Positions 48,690 through 59,872 of a stretch of 64,000 bases of DNA are shown piece by piece. Under the pieces are notes generated by a model, which worked only from the letters and a program-made list of their open reading frames with translations, was not told where the DNA came from and made no database searches. Both the position numbers and the translations under genes were made by a program. This DNA is from Lunularia cruciata (lineage: Eukaryota > Streptophyta > Marchantiopsida > Lunulariales > Lunulariaceae): positions 28,807,493 to 28,871,492 of the forward strand of contig OX419759.1 of assembly GCA_948567375.1 (NCBI GenBank), read 5' to 3'. Each line of letters starts with the position of its first letter. The first letter of the stretch is position 1.

Positions 48690-50395
48690 AAATAACAGCG
48701 AATCGAAAAGTCATGATCCAGGCAGGACTTGTACCTGCAACCTAGCCAAAGTATGATTCTTTCATAGGGTTTCGAAGCAGTCATCGACCCTTCTTGGTGC
48801 TCTTCTTATATAACTAAAACAATTATGAACATTGTATTGCAATATCGTGTTATAGAGAGAACTTTGGTGTCGAAAAGTTTATCTTGTACTATTCCATTCT
48901 TATTGAATTCTATATTGTAGAGAATCTTCGGTTGAGTATTAATCACGAAATACGTGAGTGCTTTGGGTCTAAATGGACTAACCGAATTCTGGTTGGTAGA
49001 TGATGAAAGTTTTGGACTCATCGAATTCTTGTTGGTAGATGAGGAAAATTTTTATAGTTATCATAGATAAAGAGTAGAAAATTTAAAAATTTAAAATTTT
49101 AGATTATGAAATAAAAAAATATAAAAATATATTATATTTTTTATTAAATATATTATACACCTCCATTAAATTAAATACATCGAATCGATATTTACTAATT
49201 GCGTGGGTTGCGGTTCGCCGATTTGGGAAGTGTGGTGCGGTCTTTGAAGTGGTGTATCGATTTTTTTTTAATATTATATACTAACGGTGATGTATTTAAT
49301 AAAAAATATAATATTAATATTTAATAAAAAATATGATATATTTAACCATTCTTATAAAATATAATGTCCGTTATCGAATTCTGATGACATTTGAGATCGT
49401 CTGGAATTTTGCCGTCTAGTAATACATCTAAATCGAGCATGCCTCTGGATCTCTGGATGTCTGAGCTCCTAAGTATAGCTCAATGCCCATAGTACCGAAG
49501 AACTGTGGGAATCAATGTGAGCTCTACATGGTTGCGGGCTTGAATCCTGCCTGGGCCATATAATTTTGGAACACCATCTCTGTTACCCACGGGGCTTCTC
49601 CGGACGTTTTACTGAGACAGTCATATCCAGCGTCAAATTTTCCTTGTGCTCTTCCGGCTAACTTCACCAGGTTCGATAGCCAGCTCTCGCTTAACCCCTT
49701 TCCTTGCAGGCTGCAAGTTTGACGTCAGCGTGATCATTTGGTTATTAAACAAAGTGGATCTTAGGATTCAAGATCACATCAAGCTGGATTCGATTTTACT
49801 GAATCACATTCTAAGAATCAATGGAGGCCAGCTTGAGTATATTGAATATTTACTGTTCAAACCATTGAACGGTAACATTGCAAATGTGAAATTACTTCCC
49901 TCTGCAGGCATGTGGAGGAATTGGGTCATTGTTTCGGCGAGAATGCGGGTTTAAATCCTGTTTGGGCCACTACCCTTTTGGCCCTTATCTCCGAACCCTA
50001 TCACACCCAAACGCTTCATTCACTGCCGTCTTTTAGCTATTACACAATTTGTTTCTTTGTTCAATGATGATCAGTCATCAATCGATTACTTCATCTTCTG
50101 GAAGATAGGTTCAAATTGGGCTGGTTCACCATCAGCTCATTCGCGGTCTGCAAGGCATAGACACGATGGTTTCCCATCTACAATCACACAGATTTGCAAC
50201 TTTCTCAGAGAGCCAAAGGCCTAGCAAGTCCCCACATGAAGATTTCCGGACAGCAGACATTTCAGCGTTAGCGCATGTACAGAGATCAAATATTGCCAAG
50301 AGAGAATGATTCTAGAATCCACGAAGTTGCGAAATGAATGTAATTTATCTCATACGAACAGGCCTGCCAAGCACCTGATGCAAGAGTACACAGGT
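48690..50395. other. Spacer upstream of gene A
   Basis: 48,690-48,870 is still homologous to 59,873-60,050 but diverged. 49,050-49,350 is extremely AT-rich and holds an inverted repeat. 49,480-49,970 holds two tRNA T-arm-like segments. No CDS recognised. Confidence 0.5.
49132..49311. repeat. AT-rich inverted repeat (hairpin), possibly MITE-like
   Basis: The 19-bp outer arm at 49,132-49,150 is perfectly complementary to 49,293-49,311. The arms extend imperfectly to about 49,190 and 49,255 (ATCGATA/TATCGAT). The 64-base loop is GC-richer. A further half-copy (TATTTAATAAAAAATAT) follows at about 49,318. Confidence 0.65.
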
Positions 50396-50400
50396 GCTTG

Positions 50401-50755
50401 TGTTAGAAAAACACAGTCCCTAGGACCTCTCACAATAGCACATCACAACCACCTTAAACAGAAATCAGAAGACTAAGAGGAAATAACGTGGTTCACTCCC
50501 TGTCCCGGGAGCTACCTCCACGAACTGAAACAGGCTCACACCAGCCTTCTTGAAGCTTTATTTCTCATTGCACATATTTATAAATTATAAACAGGTCCAT
50601 CACTGTCCATCACTGTCATGCACTTGAACTTCTAGACAAGTGACTCATGCACTTGAACTTCTAGACAAGTGACTGTCCACTTGAACTTCTAGACAAGTGA
50701 CAAGCAACCGCCATCAGCTACATTTGCCTTTGATCTTGACAAGCCAAACATAACA
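50401..50755 (-). repeat. 3' LTR of the copia element (355 bp)
   Basis: Read on the plus strand, it starts TGTTAGAAAAACACAG and ends CCAAACATAACA. It contains three copies of a palindrome-like unit CACTTGAACTTCTAGACAAG(TG) around 50,620-50,700. On the element strand it carries a TATA box (TATAAATATG, near 50,575). Confidence 0.92.
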
Positions 50756-50769
50756 ATCTCCACCTTTTG
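50756..50769 (-). other. Polypurine tract
   Basis: On the element strand AAAAGGTGGAGAT abuts the 3' LTR start TGTTATG, the expected plus-strand priming site for reverse transcription. Confidence 0.8.
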
Positions 50770-50784
50770 CTTGTATCCACCATA

Positions 50785-52790
50785 TCATCCCAAAGAGCAC
50801 AATTCAAGGTTGAGCAAGTTCATGCATAACTTGAACTTCTCAACAGGAACAGGTTTAGTCAACATATCAGCTGCGTTTACCTCTGTGCCAATCTTTTGCA
50901 AATTGATCTCACCATTTATCACAGCTTCCCTGATAAAATGATGTCTCACATCAATATGCTTTGTCCTTGAATGATATACTTGATTTTTGGCCAAGTGAAT
51001 AGCGCTTTGGCTATCACAAAAAAGTGTGGACTTTATGTGAGGGAGTCATACATCCTTGGCTAATCTTTGTAGCCATATTGCTTCTTTGGCAGCCTCAGTT
51101 GTTGCCATATATTCCGCCTCTGTAGTAGAAAGAGCAACTGTACATTGGAGAGTAGACTTCCAACTTACTGCACCACCAACAAGTGTAAAAACAAACCCTG
51201 TTGTAGACCTTCTCTTATCCAAGTCTCCCGCAAAGTCAGAATCTACATACCCTATAATTCCTCCTTCTTGGTTCTTCTCCACATCAAAGGTAATGCCAAT
51301 ATTTATAGTCCCTGTCAAGTAACGGAGTATCCACTTCACAACTTCCCAATGTTGTTTCCTTGGATTTTCCATGTATCTACTCACCACACTCATAGCATAT
51401 GAGAGGTCTGGTCTAGTGCAGACCATAGCATACATTAAACTCCCAAAAGCACTTGCATAAGGAATATTTGACATTACTTTTCTCTCCTCTTCATTTGATG
51501 GACATCGCTTCAATGATATCTTGAAATGACTTGCCATTGGAGTGCTCACTGGTTTTGCATTCTCCATGCCAAACCGAGCAAGTAATTTTTCCAAATATCT
51601 CCTTTGAGATATCCATAACTTTCCCTTGCTCCTGTCCCGATGGATTTCAATCCCAAGCACCCTCTTTGAAGAACCCAAGTCCTTCATATCAAACTCCTTA
51701 CCAAGTTGTGCTTTCAATTTCTCCACCTCAACCATATCCTCCGCAGCAATCAGCATATCATCCACAAATAGTACCAAGATGATTAAATCAAATACACTAG
51801 GTCCATGTAGCTTCTTGAGGTACACACAACAATCTGATTCACTTCTGTTATATCCATGCTTCAACATGAAAGTATCAAATTTCATGTACCAAAGTCTTGG
51901 ACTTTGCTTTAGTCCATATAAAGACTTTTGTAACCTAAAAACCAGGTTTTGATTCCTTGGTACGCAAAACCTTCAGGTTGATGCATGTAAATCTCCTCCT
52001 CCAATTCTCCATGTAAAAAGGCAGTTGTAATATCTAGTTGCTCCAACTCCAAGTTATGCAATGCAACTATTGCCAATAGTGCACAAATTGAAGAGATTTT
52101 TACCACAGGTGAAAAAATCTCATTGAAGTCAATACCTTCTTTTTGGCTATAACCCTTTGCTACAAGCCTTGCTTTGTATCGATCTCCACCTGATTTTGGA
52201 AGTCCTTTCTTCTTCCGGAATATCCATCTGCAACCAATTGCCTTCTTTCCCATAGGCAATTTTTCAAGTCTCCAAGTTTGGTTTTTGGCCAAAGACTTCA
52301 TCTCCTCTTCCATTGCACAATGCCAATTTTGACACTCTTGATCTTGCATTGCCTCTTCATATGAAGAAGGCTCACCATTCTCCATAAGAAGAGCATAAGC
52401 TATGAATGAATCATCAAATCTCTTTGGAGGTCTCCTATCCCTATTTGGATACCTACACACATGAATCACTTCTGGACTTTGCTCTTCTAATGGTTCACTT
52501 GGTAGATCTACAAGAGATTATATCTCTTCATTTCCAAGATCAATATCTATCTTAACAAAATCTGATTGAATTTGTTTTTTCTTTTCTTCCGCTAGAGTAA
52601 TAGTCTCCATTGTACTCTTCTCATCAAAAACTACATCCCTACTCACAACAAGACAACACCTTTCTGGATCCCATAATCTATATCCCTTTGTATCCTTCTC
52701 ATATCCCAAGAATATACATTTTCTAGATTTGGGATCTAACTTTGTCCGTTGTTCTTGTTGAATATGAACATAAGCAATGCATCCAAACAC
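50785..52790 (-). pseudogene. Copia integrase C-terminus, reverse transcriptase and RNase H (broken)
   Basis: From 52,790: integrase C-terminal part (FGCIAYVH, KCIFLGYEKDTKGYRLWDP), linker, RT start (WRLEKLPMGKKAIGCRWIF; ARLVAKGYSQKEGIDF; QLDITTAFLHGEL), catalytic FVDDM block near 51,770, then RNase H (GYVDSDFAGDLDKRRSTTG; ALSTTEAEYMA) and the tail ADMLTKP near 50,860. Damage seen: a TAA near 52,518, a frameshift near 51,960 between EEEIYMHQPEGF and the FVDDM segment, and a TGA at 51,046 inside RNase H. All catalytic motifs remain readable. Confidence 0.9.
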
Positions 52791-52823
52791 TCTAAGTGAA
52801 GAGTAATCAACATGCCGACCTGT

Positions 52824-54100
52824 CTATTTTTCCATAGGTGTCTTACACTCAATAGCAGTAGAGGGAGAAATATTTACCAAATGACAAGCTGTATTTATAG
52901 CTTCAGCCCAAAAACTCTTCTCCAATCTGGCATTGCTTAACATACTTCTTGCTTTCTCCAAGAGTGTATGATTTATCCGCTCTGCCACTCCCTTTTGTTG
53001 AGGAGTACCCGGAACTGTAAAGTGATGAATTATCCCTTCACTCTTACAATATCTATCAAACTCTCCAGATTTGTATTCTCCACCATTATCAGATCTCAAA
53101 CACTCCACTTTCCTTCCAGTTTGTTTCTCCATCATCACTTTCCATTGTTTAAAGATAGAGAAGACCTCTGATTTTTGCTTCATGCTGTAGACCCATACTC
53201 TTCTAGAGTAATCATCAACCAAAGACACAAAATATAATGCTCCAGATTTTGAAGCTACAGGTGCAGGGTCCCAAACATCAGAATGCACATATTCTAAAAT
53301 TCCCTTTGTGCAATGAACTCTTGTGGAAAAGCTTACCCTTCGTTGCTTTCCTCTTACACAATGCTCACAGAATTTTAACTTACAACTTTTAAGGCCCTTC
53401 AAAAGTTGTTGCTTGGACAATTCACTTAGACCTCTTTCACTCATATGACCCAAACGTAGGTGCCATAACTGAGTAAGATCTTTGGGATCTTCAATTTCTG
53501 AAGTGGTACTTGCCACTCCTCCAGTAATGGTCTCTCCAACAAGCTCATAAAGATTTCCTTTCTTCTTGCTCTTCATTACAACAAATGCTCCTTTTGATAC
53601 CTTGAGTGTTCCATTTTCTGCTCCCCACCTCCAACCATTTGAGTCCAAAGTGCCTAGTGATATCAAATTCTTCCTTAACTCAGGAACATGCCTTACATCA
53701 GCAAGAGTCCTCACAATACCATCAAACATCTTAACGCGTATTGTACCAATGCCAATAGCTTTGCAAGCCATGTTGTTCCCCATTATTACAGATCCTCCAT
53801 TGAATGGTTTGTACTCATGAAACCACTCCTTATTTGGACACATATGGTAAGAGCAACCTGAGTCCAATATCCATGACTCCTCAAATTTATCTTTGTCTTG
53901 GGTAGCACATAGAACATCATCCACAATACCAGATGACTCAGAAATACTTGCTTGATCTGAAACTTGACCTTTATCCTTATTGGACTCAAGCCTCTTGTTG
54001 TTACAATCCTTCTTGAAATGTCCAACTTTCGCACAAATCCAGCATTTGCCTTTGAAACCTCCAGTTCTAGACTTGGATCTTGATTTACTCCTGATCTGAT
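52824..54100 (-). pseudogene. Copia Gag zinc knuckle, protease and integrase core (broken)
   Basis: From about 54,065: zinc knuckle CWICAKVGHFKKDC, protease WILDSGCSYHMCP (aspartic protease DSG), GAG-pre-integrase HLRLGHMSERG with CEHCVRGKQRR, then the integrase catalytic core (HSDVW, LVDDYSRRVWVY, LRSDNGGEY, GTPQQKGVAER). Ends at an in-frame TAG at 52,824-52,826 after TPMEK; the older plus-strand copy has a TGG-type codon there. The core motifs mark it as Tork-like copia. Confidence 0.9.
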
Positions 54101-54161
54101 CTCTCTCTCTTGTCCTTCCTCTGATAATGGGAGCCTCTGAATTTGTCTTTTCTTAGTTGTG

Positions 54162-54737
54162 TCATTTTTGCATCTCATTGGACAATAATGCTGAAGTAAC
54201 CTCCTCACAGTTTATATCATCCTTCCCATATAGAAGAGTTGTGACCAGATGCTCATATGAAGGAGAAAGTGAAGTCAATAATAGCAATGCCTTATCTTCC
54301 TCTTCTAACTTGACCTCTATGCTCATCAATTCACAAATGATCTTGTTGAAAGCATTGAGGTGCTCCATAATACTTTGGCCTTCCTTCATCCGCAACATAT
54401 ACAACTTCTGTTTAAGATATAGTCTATCTGTCAATGACTTGGTCATATAAAGATTCTCCAGTTTGGCCCATAGTTTTGGTGCAGATTCCTCATTCATAAC
54501 ATTGTATAGCACTTCATCAGCAAGGTTCAACAGAATAGTGCTGATAGCTTTGAGATCTGCATCTTCATCTTCTTCATCTTCATTACTTTTGTCCTCCTGT
54601 TTTTTCTTCAGTGCTCTATGTAGTCCTTGCTGGACAAGAAGGTCCTTCATCTTCAGTTGCCAAGGTCCAAAATTGTTTTTCCCATCAAACTTTTCCACTG
54701 AAAATTTAGCATTTGATATAGATATCTCCCCTGCCAT
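54162..54737 (-). pseudogene. Copia Gag (truncated by stop/frameshift)
   Basis: A 191-residue frame starting MAGEISISNAKFSVEKFDG, with the usual Gag blocks (GPWQLKMKDLLVQQGLH; LKLYMLRMKEGQSI-like region; ALLLLTSLSPSYEHLV). It ends at a TGA at 54,162; the zinc knuckle follows in another frame, so Gag and Pol no longer form one polyprotein. Confidence 0.88.
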
Positions 54738-54812
54738 TGCTTTGCTGGGACTTGCTTCTTGACCCTCTTCACAGCCCCCTCAGATCTTAAGTCCCTCTTC
54801 AGGACCAACTTA

Positions 54813-54824
54813 GCTCTGATACCA
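54813..54824 (-). other. Primer binding site (initiator tRNA-Met)
   Basis: On the element strand TGGTATCAGAGC lies two bases after the end of the 5' LTR, the standard copia PBS complementary to the 3' end of tRNA-iMet. Confidence 0.9.
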
Positions 54825-54826
54825 AT

Positions 54827-55227
54827 TGTTAGAAAAACACAGTCCCTAGTACCTCTCACAATAGCACATCACAACCACCTTAAACAGAAATCAGAAGACT
54901 AAGAGGAAATAACGTGGTTCACTCCCTGTCCCGGGAGCTACCTCCACGAACTGAAACAGGCTCACACCAGCCTTCTTGAAGCTTTATTTCTCATTGCACA
55001 TATTTATACATTATAAACAGGTCCATCACTGTCATGCACTTGAACTTCTAGACAAGTGACTGTACACTTGAACTTCTAGACAAGTGACAAGCAACGGCCA
55101 TCACTGTCCATCACTGTCATGCACTTGATCTTCTAGACAAGTGACTGTACACTTGAACTTCTATACAAGTGACAAGCAACGGCCATCAGTTACATTTGCC
55201 TTTGCTCTTGACAAGCCAAACATAACA
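54827..55227 (-). repeat. 5' LTR of the copia element (401 bp)
   Basis: Same ends as the 3' LTR but about 46 bp longer. It carries four copies of the CACTTG..CAAGTG palindrome-like unit (about 55,036-55,170) arranged as a duplicated pair, against three in the other LTR. Other differences between the LTRs are few (for example 54,851 and 55,009), so insertion is fairly recent. Confidence 0.92.
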
Positions 55228-55232
55228 GCTTG

Positions 55233-56570
55233 ACAGAGTATCGCGCAGAACGTGGATTCAACTAGATGTCTTGATGCAATATAGTACTGTAAAATCATCT
55301 GGGTCCTTGGAGTTTGCTGCAAATGTAATTTTTAAGAGATTGGAATACAGTGAGAAGGTATTGGGAATCAATTCATTGACTTTCCCCCACAGATTGCTGA
55401 CTTACGGATTACCCCTTGATATATCCACTGGAGTCGTGAGGCCCAAACGTTTCTTGCTGAGAGAGATTGCAGCTGAATATATTGTCCGAATCCTCATCTC
55501 CTGATACTTTTGCTCCAACAGGCTTGCTGCACGAAGTTTCTCGGGTGGGACTTTACCCCGCACGATCTGTAGTTAATCTTCTCAACCAGATGAATGGAAC
55601 ATACATACGTTACCGTACAGTACTGGGTGGGGATCATGACAGCAGGTTGCAGCATTATAACTTCAACCTGTGTCCTATTACGGATAGGAAGATCATTTTA
55701 CTTCACTGCAAATCAGATCAGAGAGACCAAACTCAAAGTTCGGGAGGAATGATGCGGCAGCCAATTTACATACAATTGCACGACAACAAGTGACAAAAGA
55801 GATCAGATTTCCCAAGTGCGGGGGGTAGAAAATGAGTTGAGCTCAAGACAAGGACTCCTCAATTTCGAGATAAATTAGAACACATATGTACTTCGAAACT
55901 TTCAAAATAGAGAATGTATGATACGATGATAGCATAATTTAACTCAGAGAAATTCATCGCGATGGCGTACGTGGGACGCGGTATTGCACCCGATTCGAGC
56001 GAGGCCCCCGCACAGCTTTAATCCGACACAAAGTGAGACTCAGACAATGTCCTATATTTGCACGAGCTCCCGATGCCGTTGTTATTCCAACGAACTGAAA
56101 ATTTCACGTGTACCATTATTCATTGAATAAACCTCTATCCTAATGATATAAACGATACACTAATAATTAGAAAGTGTGATAAAATTATCAAGGCTAGAGT
56201 TCTACAAGCTCATCAAGAGTTCAAAGAGAAATACTGAAGTTAATGAACTTCGCATCCCGAGGATATGAGTTTATGACCTTATCTAGAATGTACGTTTATT
56301 TTTCAAGGGAACAATCTAAAAACTTCGGAGTCCCTGTAGCATTAATCGACTTCAAGATGACTTCCCTACAATCGCTGAACCCGAAAATATCTTAAAAGCC
56401 AATCTGTATTAGTAACGCTCAACGCACATGAGTCTCAAACTTCAATAGCAAAGTTTTCGGCAGAATATAATACATTACTACTTCAAATGTCCGCGTGCAA
56501 CCTCTCCGGGCATCCACACTCAGCTGCTCCATTTATTACATATCTTTAGCTTTGTCACCGGGTTTCTTAA
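55233..56570. other. Spacer downstream of gene B, homologous to the spacer downstream of gene C
   Basis: No CDS recognised. 55,940-56,570 parallels 60,525-61,190, with shared blocks such as CGCGGTATTGCACCCGATTC (55,977 / 60,559), TGAATAAACCTCTATCCTAA and CTCCGGGCATCCACACTC. This extends the duplication unit well past the gene's 3' end. Frames at 55,271-55,504 and 55,467-55,793 are not recognised. Confidence 0.6.
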
Positions 56571-56597
56571 GAAGTCATAGGCGATGTAGTTTTGAAT

Positions 56598-58595
56598 CTA
56601 AGTCTGCATGGGTGACATCATGTGAAGTGGCCTCATCATATCGTTGTCTTCGTGATCAAGAATGTGGCAATGCCAAACGTAGCCAGGTCCAGTCGTGGCA
56701 TCAAAAGTGAATGCTTCGTTCGACTGGGTCGCCCATCTCGTGATAAATGTCGTAACTTTGCCTGGGAGAACTGTGGCGGTATCTTTCCATCCCTGATGAA
56801 ATTCCTCAATGGCTTGAACATCTTCTGTATAACAGCTAGTGGGATCTGGGTAGGCGGCGTCCAGGGTACATGTTTCGTTTAGGTAGCGCTCTGAACCTAT
56901 ACTCTGTTGGCTTTTGACTAGAAACGAAATGAGATGGAGATGAATTGGATGGGCATCCTCCGTCAGGTTAATGAGTTCCCACACTTCTGTTGAGTTGAGC
57001 TCCGGCATCTCTGTCACACTATCCCTCCATCGGAGCCCGTTGAGCAATGATCCTGTGGGGTGGTCATTTCCATCGTCCGCCTCTGTCAACGTCAAGCGCC
57101 TAACCTTTGTACTGCTGTCAATGGGGATGTCAAATTCGGCTGCCAGTACTGCTGGAATCTCCGCGTTCGGGACGGTCTGGTTGGGTCCGGGCGCAACGAT
57201 ATTGAATTTCAACAGAGCTGTTGTGGTGGGAGCAGTGGGATCTCCATCTGGGTAGGGTGCATTTCCGGAGTTGTTTACGATCACTGAGTCACCGGGACTC
57301 AGCGTGCCGAAATCGATAATGAAGTCAAGGCGCTCAGCTGGGCCCAGTGTGAGTGATGAGCGGTTCATAGGCTCGGGAAGATAACCTTGATCGGTACCGA
57401 TTTGAATGAATGACACTGCAGGGTTGCTCAACGTCATGACAAAAAACCTGGCATTGGCGGCATTGACCATGCGGAAACGATACTTGGTTGGGAGGACATT
57501 GAGGAACGGCCAGGCCTTCCCATTGATGAGAATTATATCGCCGTAGTACTCTGGGCACCAAGTCGGATGAACAAGAGGTGCAACCCCAACCGTGGGGAAA
57601 TTCACACTGCCGTCTGCGCGTATCTGCTTGTCTTGAATCACGAGGAGTTTCTCAAATTCGCCGGCCGGTAAGTTCTTTGGCTCGTTAGGTGTGTCCCGGA
57701 TGAGGTACATGCCATTCAAACCAGCTACCATGTTCAGCCTGGTGATTCCTACGGTGTGGTCATGGTACCATAGAAGTGCCGCTGGCTGGTCGTTTGCATA
57801 AGTGTAATCCATGGTCGAGAAAGAAGGTCCTACTTCACCTGACGCAGTGTACCAGGCATCAGGATATCCATCAGACTCGCTCAGGACCTCTCCTCCGTGA
57901 AGATGTGTCACCATGGGCACACCGCCGCTCTTTGGGCTCGCCCAATGGATGCTATGATCGATTGCAAGGAAGTGCTCGAATTCATCCATATGATTCTCCC
58001 ATCGGACTTTTGTTTCGATCCCTCTGGTGGCTAGCAGAGTAGGACCAGGCGATGATGCTGTTTCCTGACTTGTACCGTAAGCATACAGAGTAGTCTCGGG
58101 GAGGTCCCGATGAAGCTTCTGCAAAGGGAACCGACATTCCAAATATCGAATTAAGTCGCTTCATTCTTCATTTCGACCTTCGTACTAGGACAAAGTTTAA
58201 TTTGATAGTGTCTAACTATTATATTATTTAAATCAACCAACTTCCCGGAGAAGTTCATTCATGTAGTAAAAGAAGTGACATCAGAAACCCAAACTAGATT
58301 AAATATATTGTCACCAAAATACGAGAATGGTCAGAAGAAGCTGTGAATCGGTGTTCATTAAACTGGTTCAGGTTTTATGTACCTGCTTGATTTTGTAAGC
58401 GCCGAGAACAAGAGGAGCTTTGTTAGATACATCAATTGTAGATGGCTCTGTGAGTTCATCTATGAACTGCTCCACGGAAGGGGACGGTTCCAACTCTTGG
58501 CACAAGTAATCGATTTTCTCCATGGGCATATTATCTTGAGCTGCCACTGCCCAGATAGACAAAGCTATCACAGCCCATGCTACAATCATAGACAT
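56598..58595 (-). CDS. LPR1-type multicopper oxidase, gene B (protein identical to A)
   Basis: Exons 58595-58383 and 58118-56598, phase-0 intron, 577 residues with the same sequence as gene A throughout, including the signal peptide and the four copper motifs at the same residues (143/145, 190/192, 461/464/466, 554-560 and 565). The intron is also identical to that of A. Start chosen as in A; an in-frame ATG at 58,610 would add five residues. It must have the same enzymatic role as A; only the DNA beyond about 1.2 kb upstream and the 3' flank differ, so any difference in regulation would come from there. Confidence 0.95.
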
Positions 58596-58813
58596 TGTGT
58601 TATACAACAAACGGAATCCTGTCTCCAGGACCCGTACTAGATAACGGGTACTACCTTTCAGCCGTCGCTAAAGCGAATTATACTAGCAACACTCTCGCTT
58701 GCAAGCTAGTACCCTCTAGTGGTGGCTCGCGGACATCTAGAGACGGATAGAGGATGTACCGCCAGGGGATGTACTGCCTGAGTTGTACTGACTTTTCTCT
58801 GGGCTTCATTTGC

Positions 58814-58819
58814 TTTATA
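58814..58819 (-). promoter_or_regulatory. TATA box of oxidase gene B
   Basis: Same TATAAA as in gene A at the same distance from the start codon. Confidence 0.55.
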
Positions 58820-59872
58820 CCCATAAGGAACCGAAACTTGATCACCAATGGCCCAGTACAGTGTCGCCGCAATACACAGTGCACAAAGTGTGAAGCGGGA
58901 AGGAAGGCATGAACTATGGGACTGGAATGGATAGATCCGTTTGTCAAAATCGAGTGTAAGTTACTATCGGGGTAATCTTAAGAGTTGTGTAATTTATCAG
59001 ATTGCATCAGATCTGTTGGTTAGTATCTGAGTGCAAGCTCAGGGAAAAGTGTGAGTTCTCATATTATTTGAGTTATTATTCATCTGTGGTATGGAAGGCC
59101 AATTTTCGCAATTCGGTTTCATATTATCCAGGTGGAGGAAGTAAAACCATCACCAACTTTTCAGTAGTTCAAGAGGCAAAGCTGCACCGTCTATACGGAC
59201 AACCGCGCCGAACTTCTCGTATCTTGAACTTCCGGATTCATGTGCTCGCAACGGAGAGGAATTGAAGAATGGACCGCACAGAAGAGACAAACAGGGGCTG
59301 TTGAAACCCTTCAGTTGGTCAATTGGTACATTCCCCAGGCACTCTGAGCTTCATTCCACTACTCGACAGTCACGTCATCACGCCAATTGTTGCGGATTAC
59401 TCTTCAGGTATCAAGGGTCAACACCTGAGGAGAGGATGTGTACAGTTGAAGTCTCCAAATATGTGAGTGGATTTGGAGAATTGATGCTGTTATGGATCAT
59501 CAATCTCAAGCATCGACATGGAAAATGAGTTGAATGAGATTACGTGGCTGCATGAGGGCCACCGCTACAATTGCAAACTTTTGTATGCCAACCCAGCAAC
59601 AGACACGTAACATTGAGGTTAAAAATGGAGGCGCTGGTCAAGCTTGTGGTCTGGGTGAGGCACTTGTGTGGGGCTTGTGTCGTAGACATGCTGCACTTTT
59701 CTAAGCACAGCAGGGCAGGGAGGTTCCTTAAAGTGGCTCAGTCAAGGCGATCGCTGGTGATGGTCAACGTATTGGCGCACTGGGATGTTTTCTCTTGACA
59801 AAATTCAATCCTGCAGTCCGCAACTTCTTTCAAGGTAGCAGAATCATAAAGGGGCACAGTTTCAATGGAGAT

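Larger units (their letters stand above)
50396..55232 (-). mobile_element. Tork-like Ty1/copia LTR retrotransposon with target duplication
   Basis: Element 50,401-55,227 on the minus strand, flanked by GCTTG at 50,396-50,400 and GCTTG at 55,228-55,232. It has both LTRs (TGTTA..TAACA ends), a primer binding site complementary to initiator tRNA-Met, a polypurine tract, and Gag, protease, integrase, RT and RNase H in copia order. Coding is broken by several stops and frameshifts (see parts), so it is not autonomous. It lies between oxidase genes A and B; removing it and one GCTTG gives a clean junction. Confidence 0.95.
56571..59872. repeat. Near-identical duplication block, copy B
   Basis: Partner of 45,388-48,689. 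The first clear end differences are at 59,873 (T for A) on the right and in GGGTTTCTTAAGAAG against GGGTTTTTTGAGAAG on the left. The three internal differences noticed are at 59,319, 59,472 and 59,532. Confidence 0.9.

Noticed and set aside
49485-49558. A possible 72-nt tRNA gene
   Set aside because: The T arm and a 5-bp acceptor pairing can be drawn, but there is no proper D arm or anticodon stem, so I treat it as a tRNA-like repeat only.
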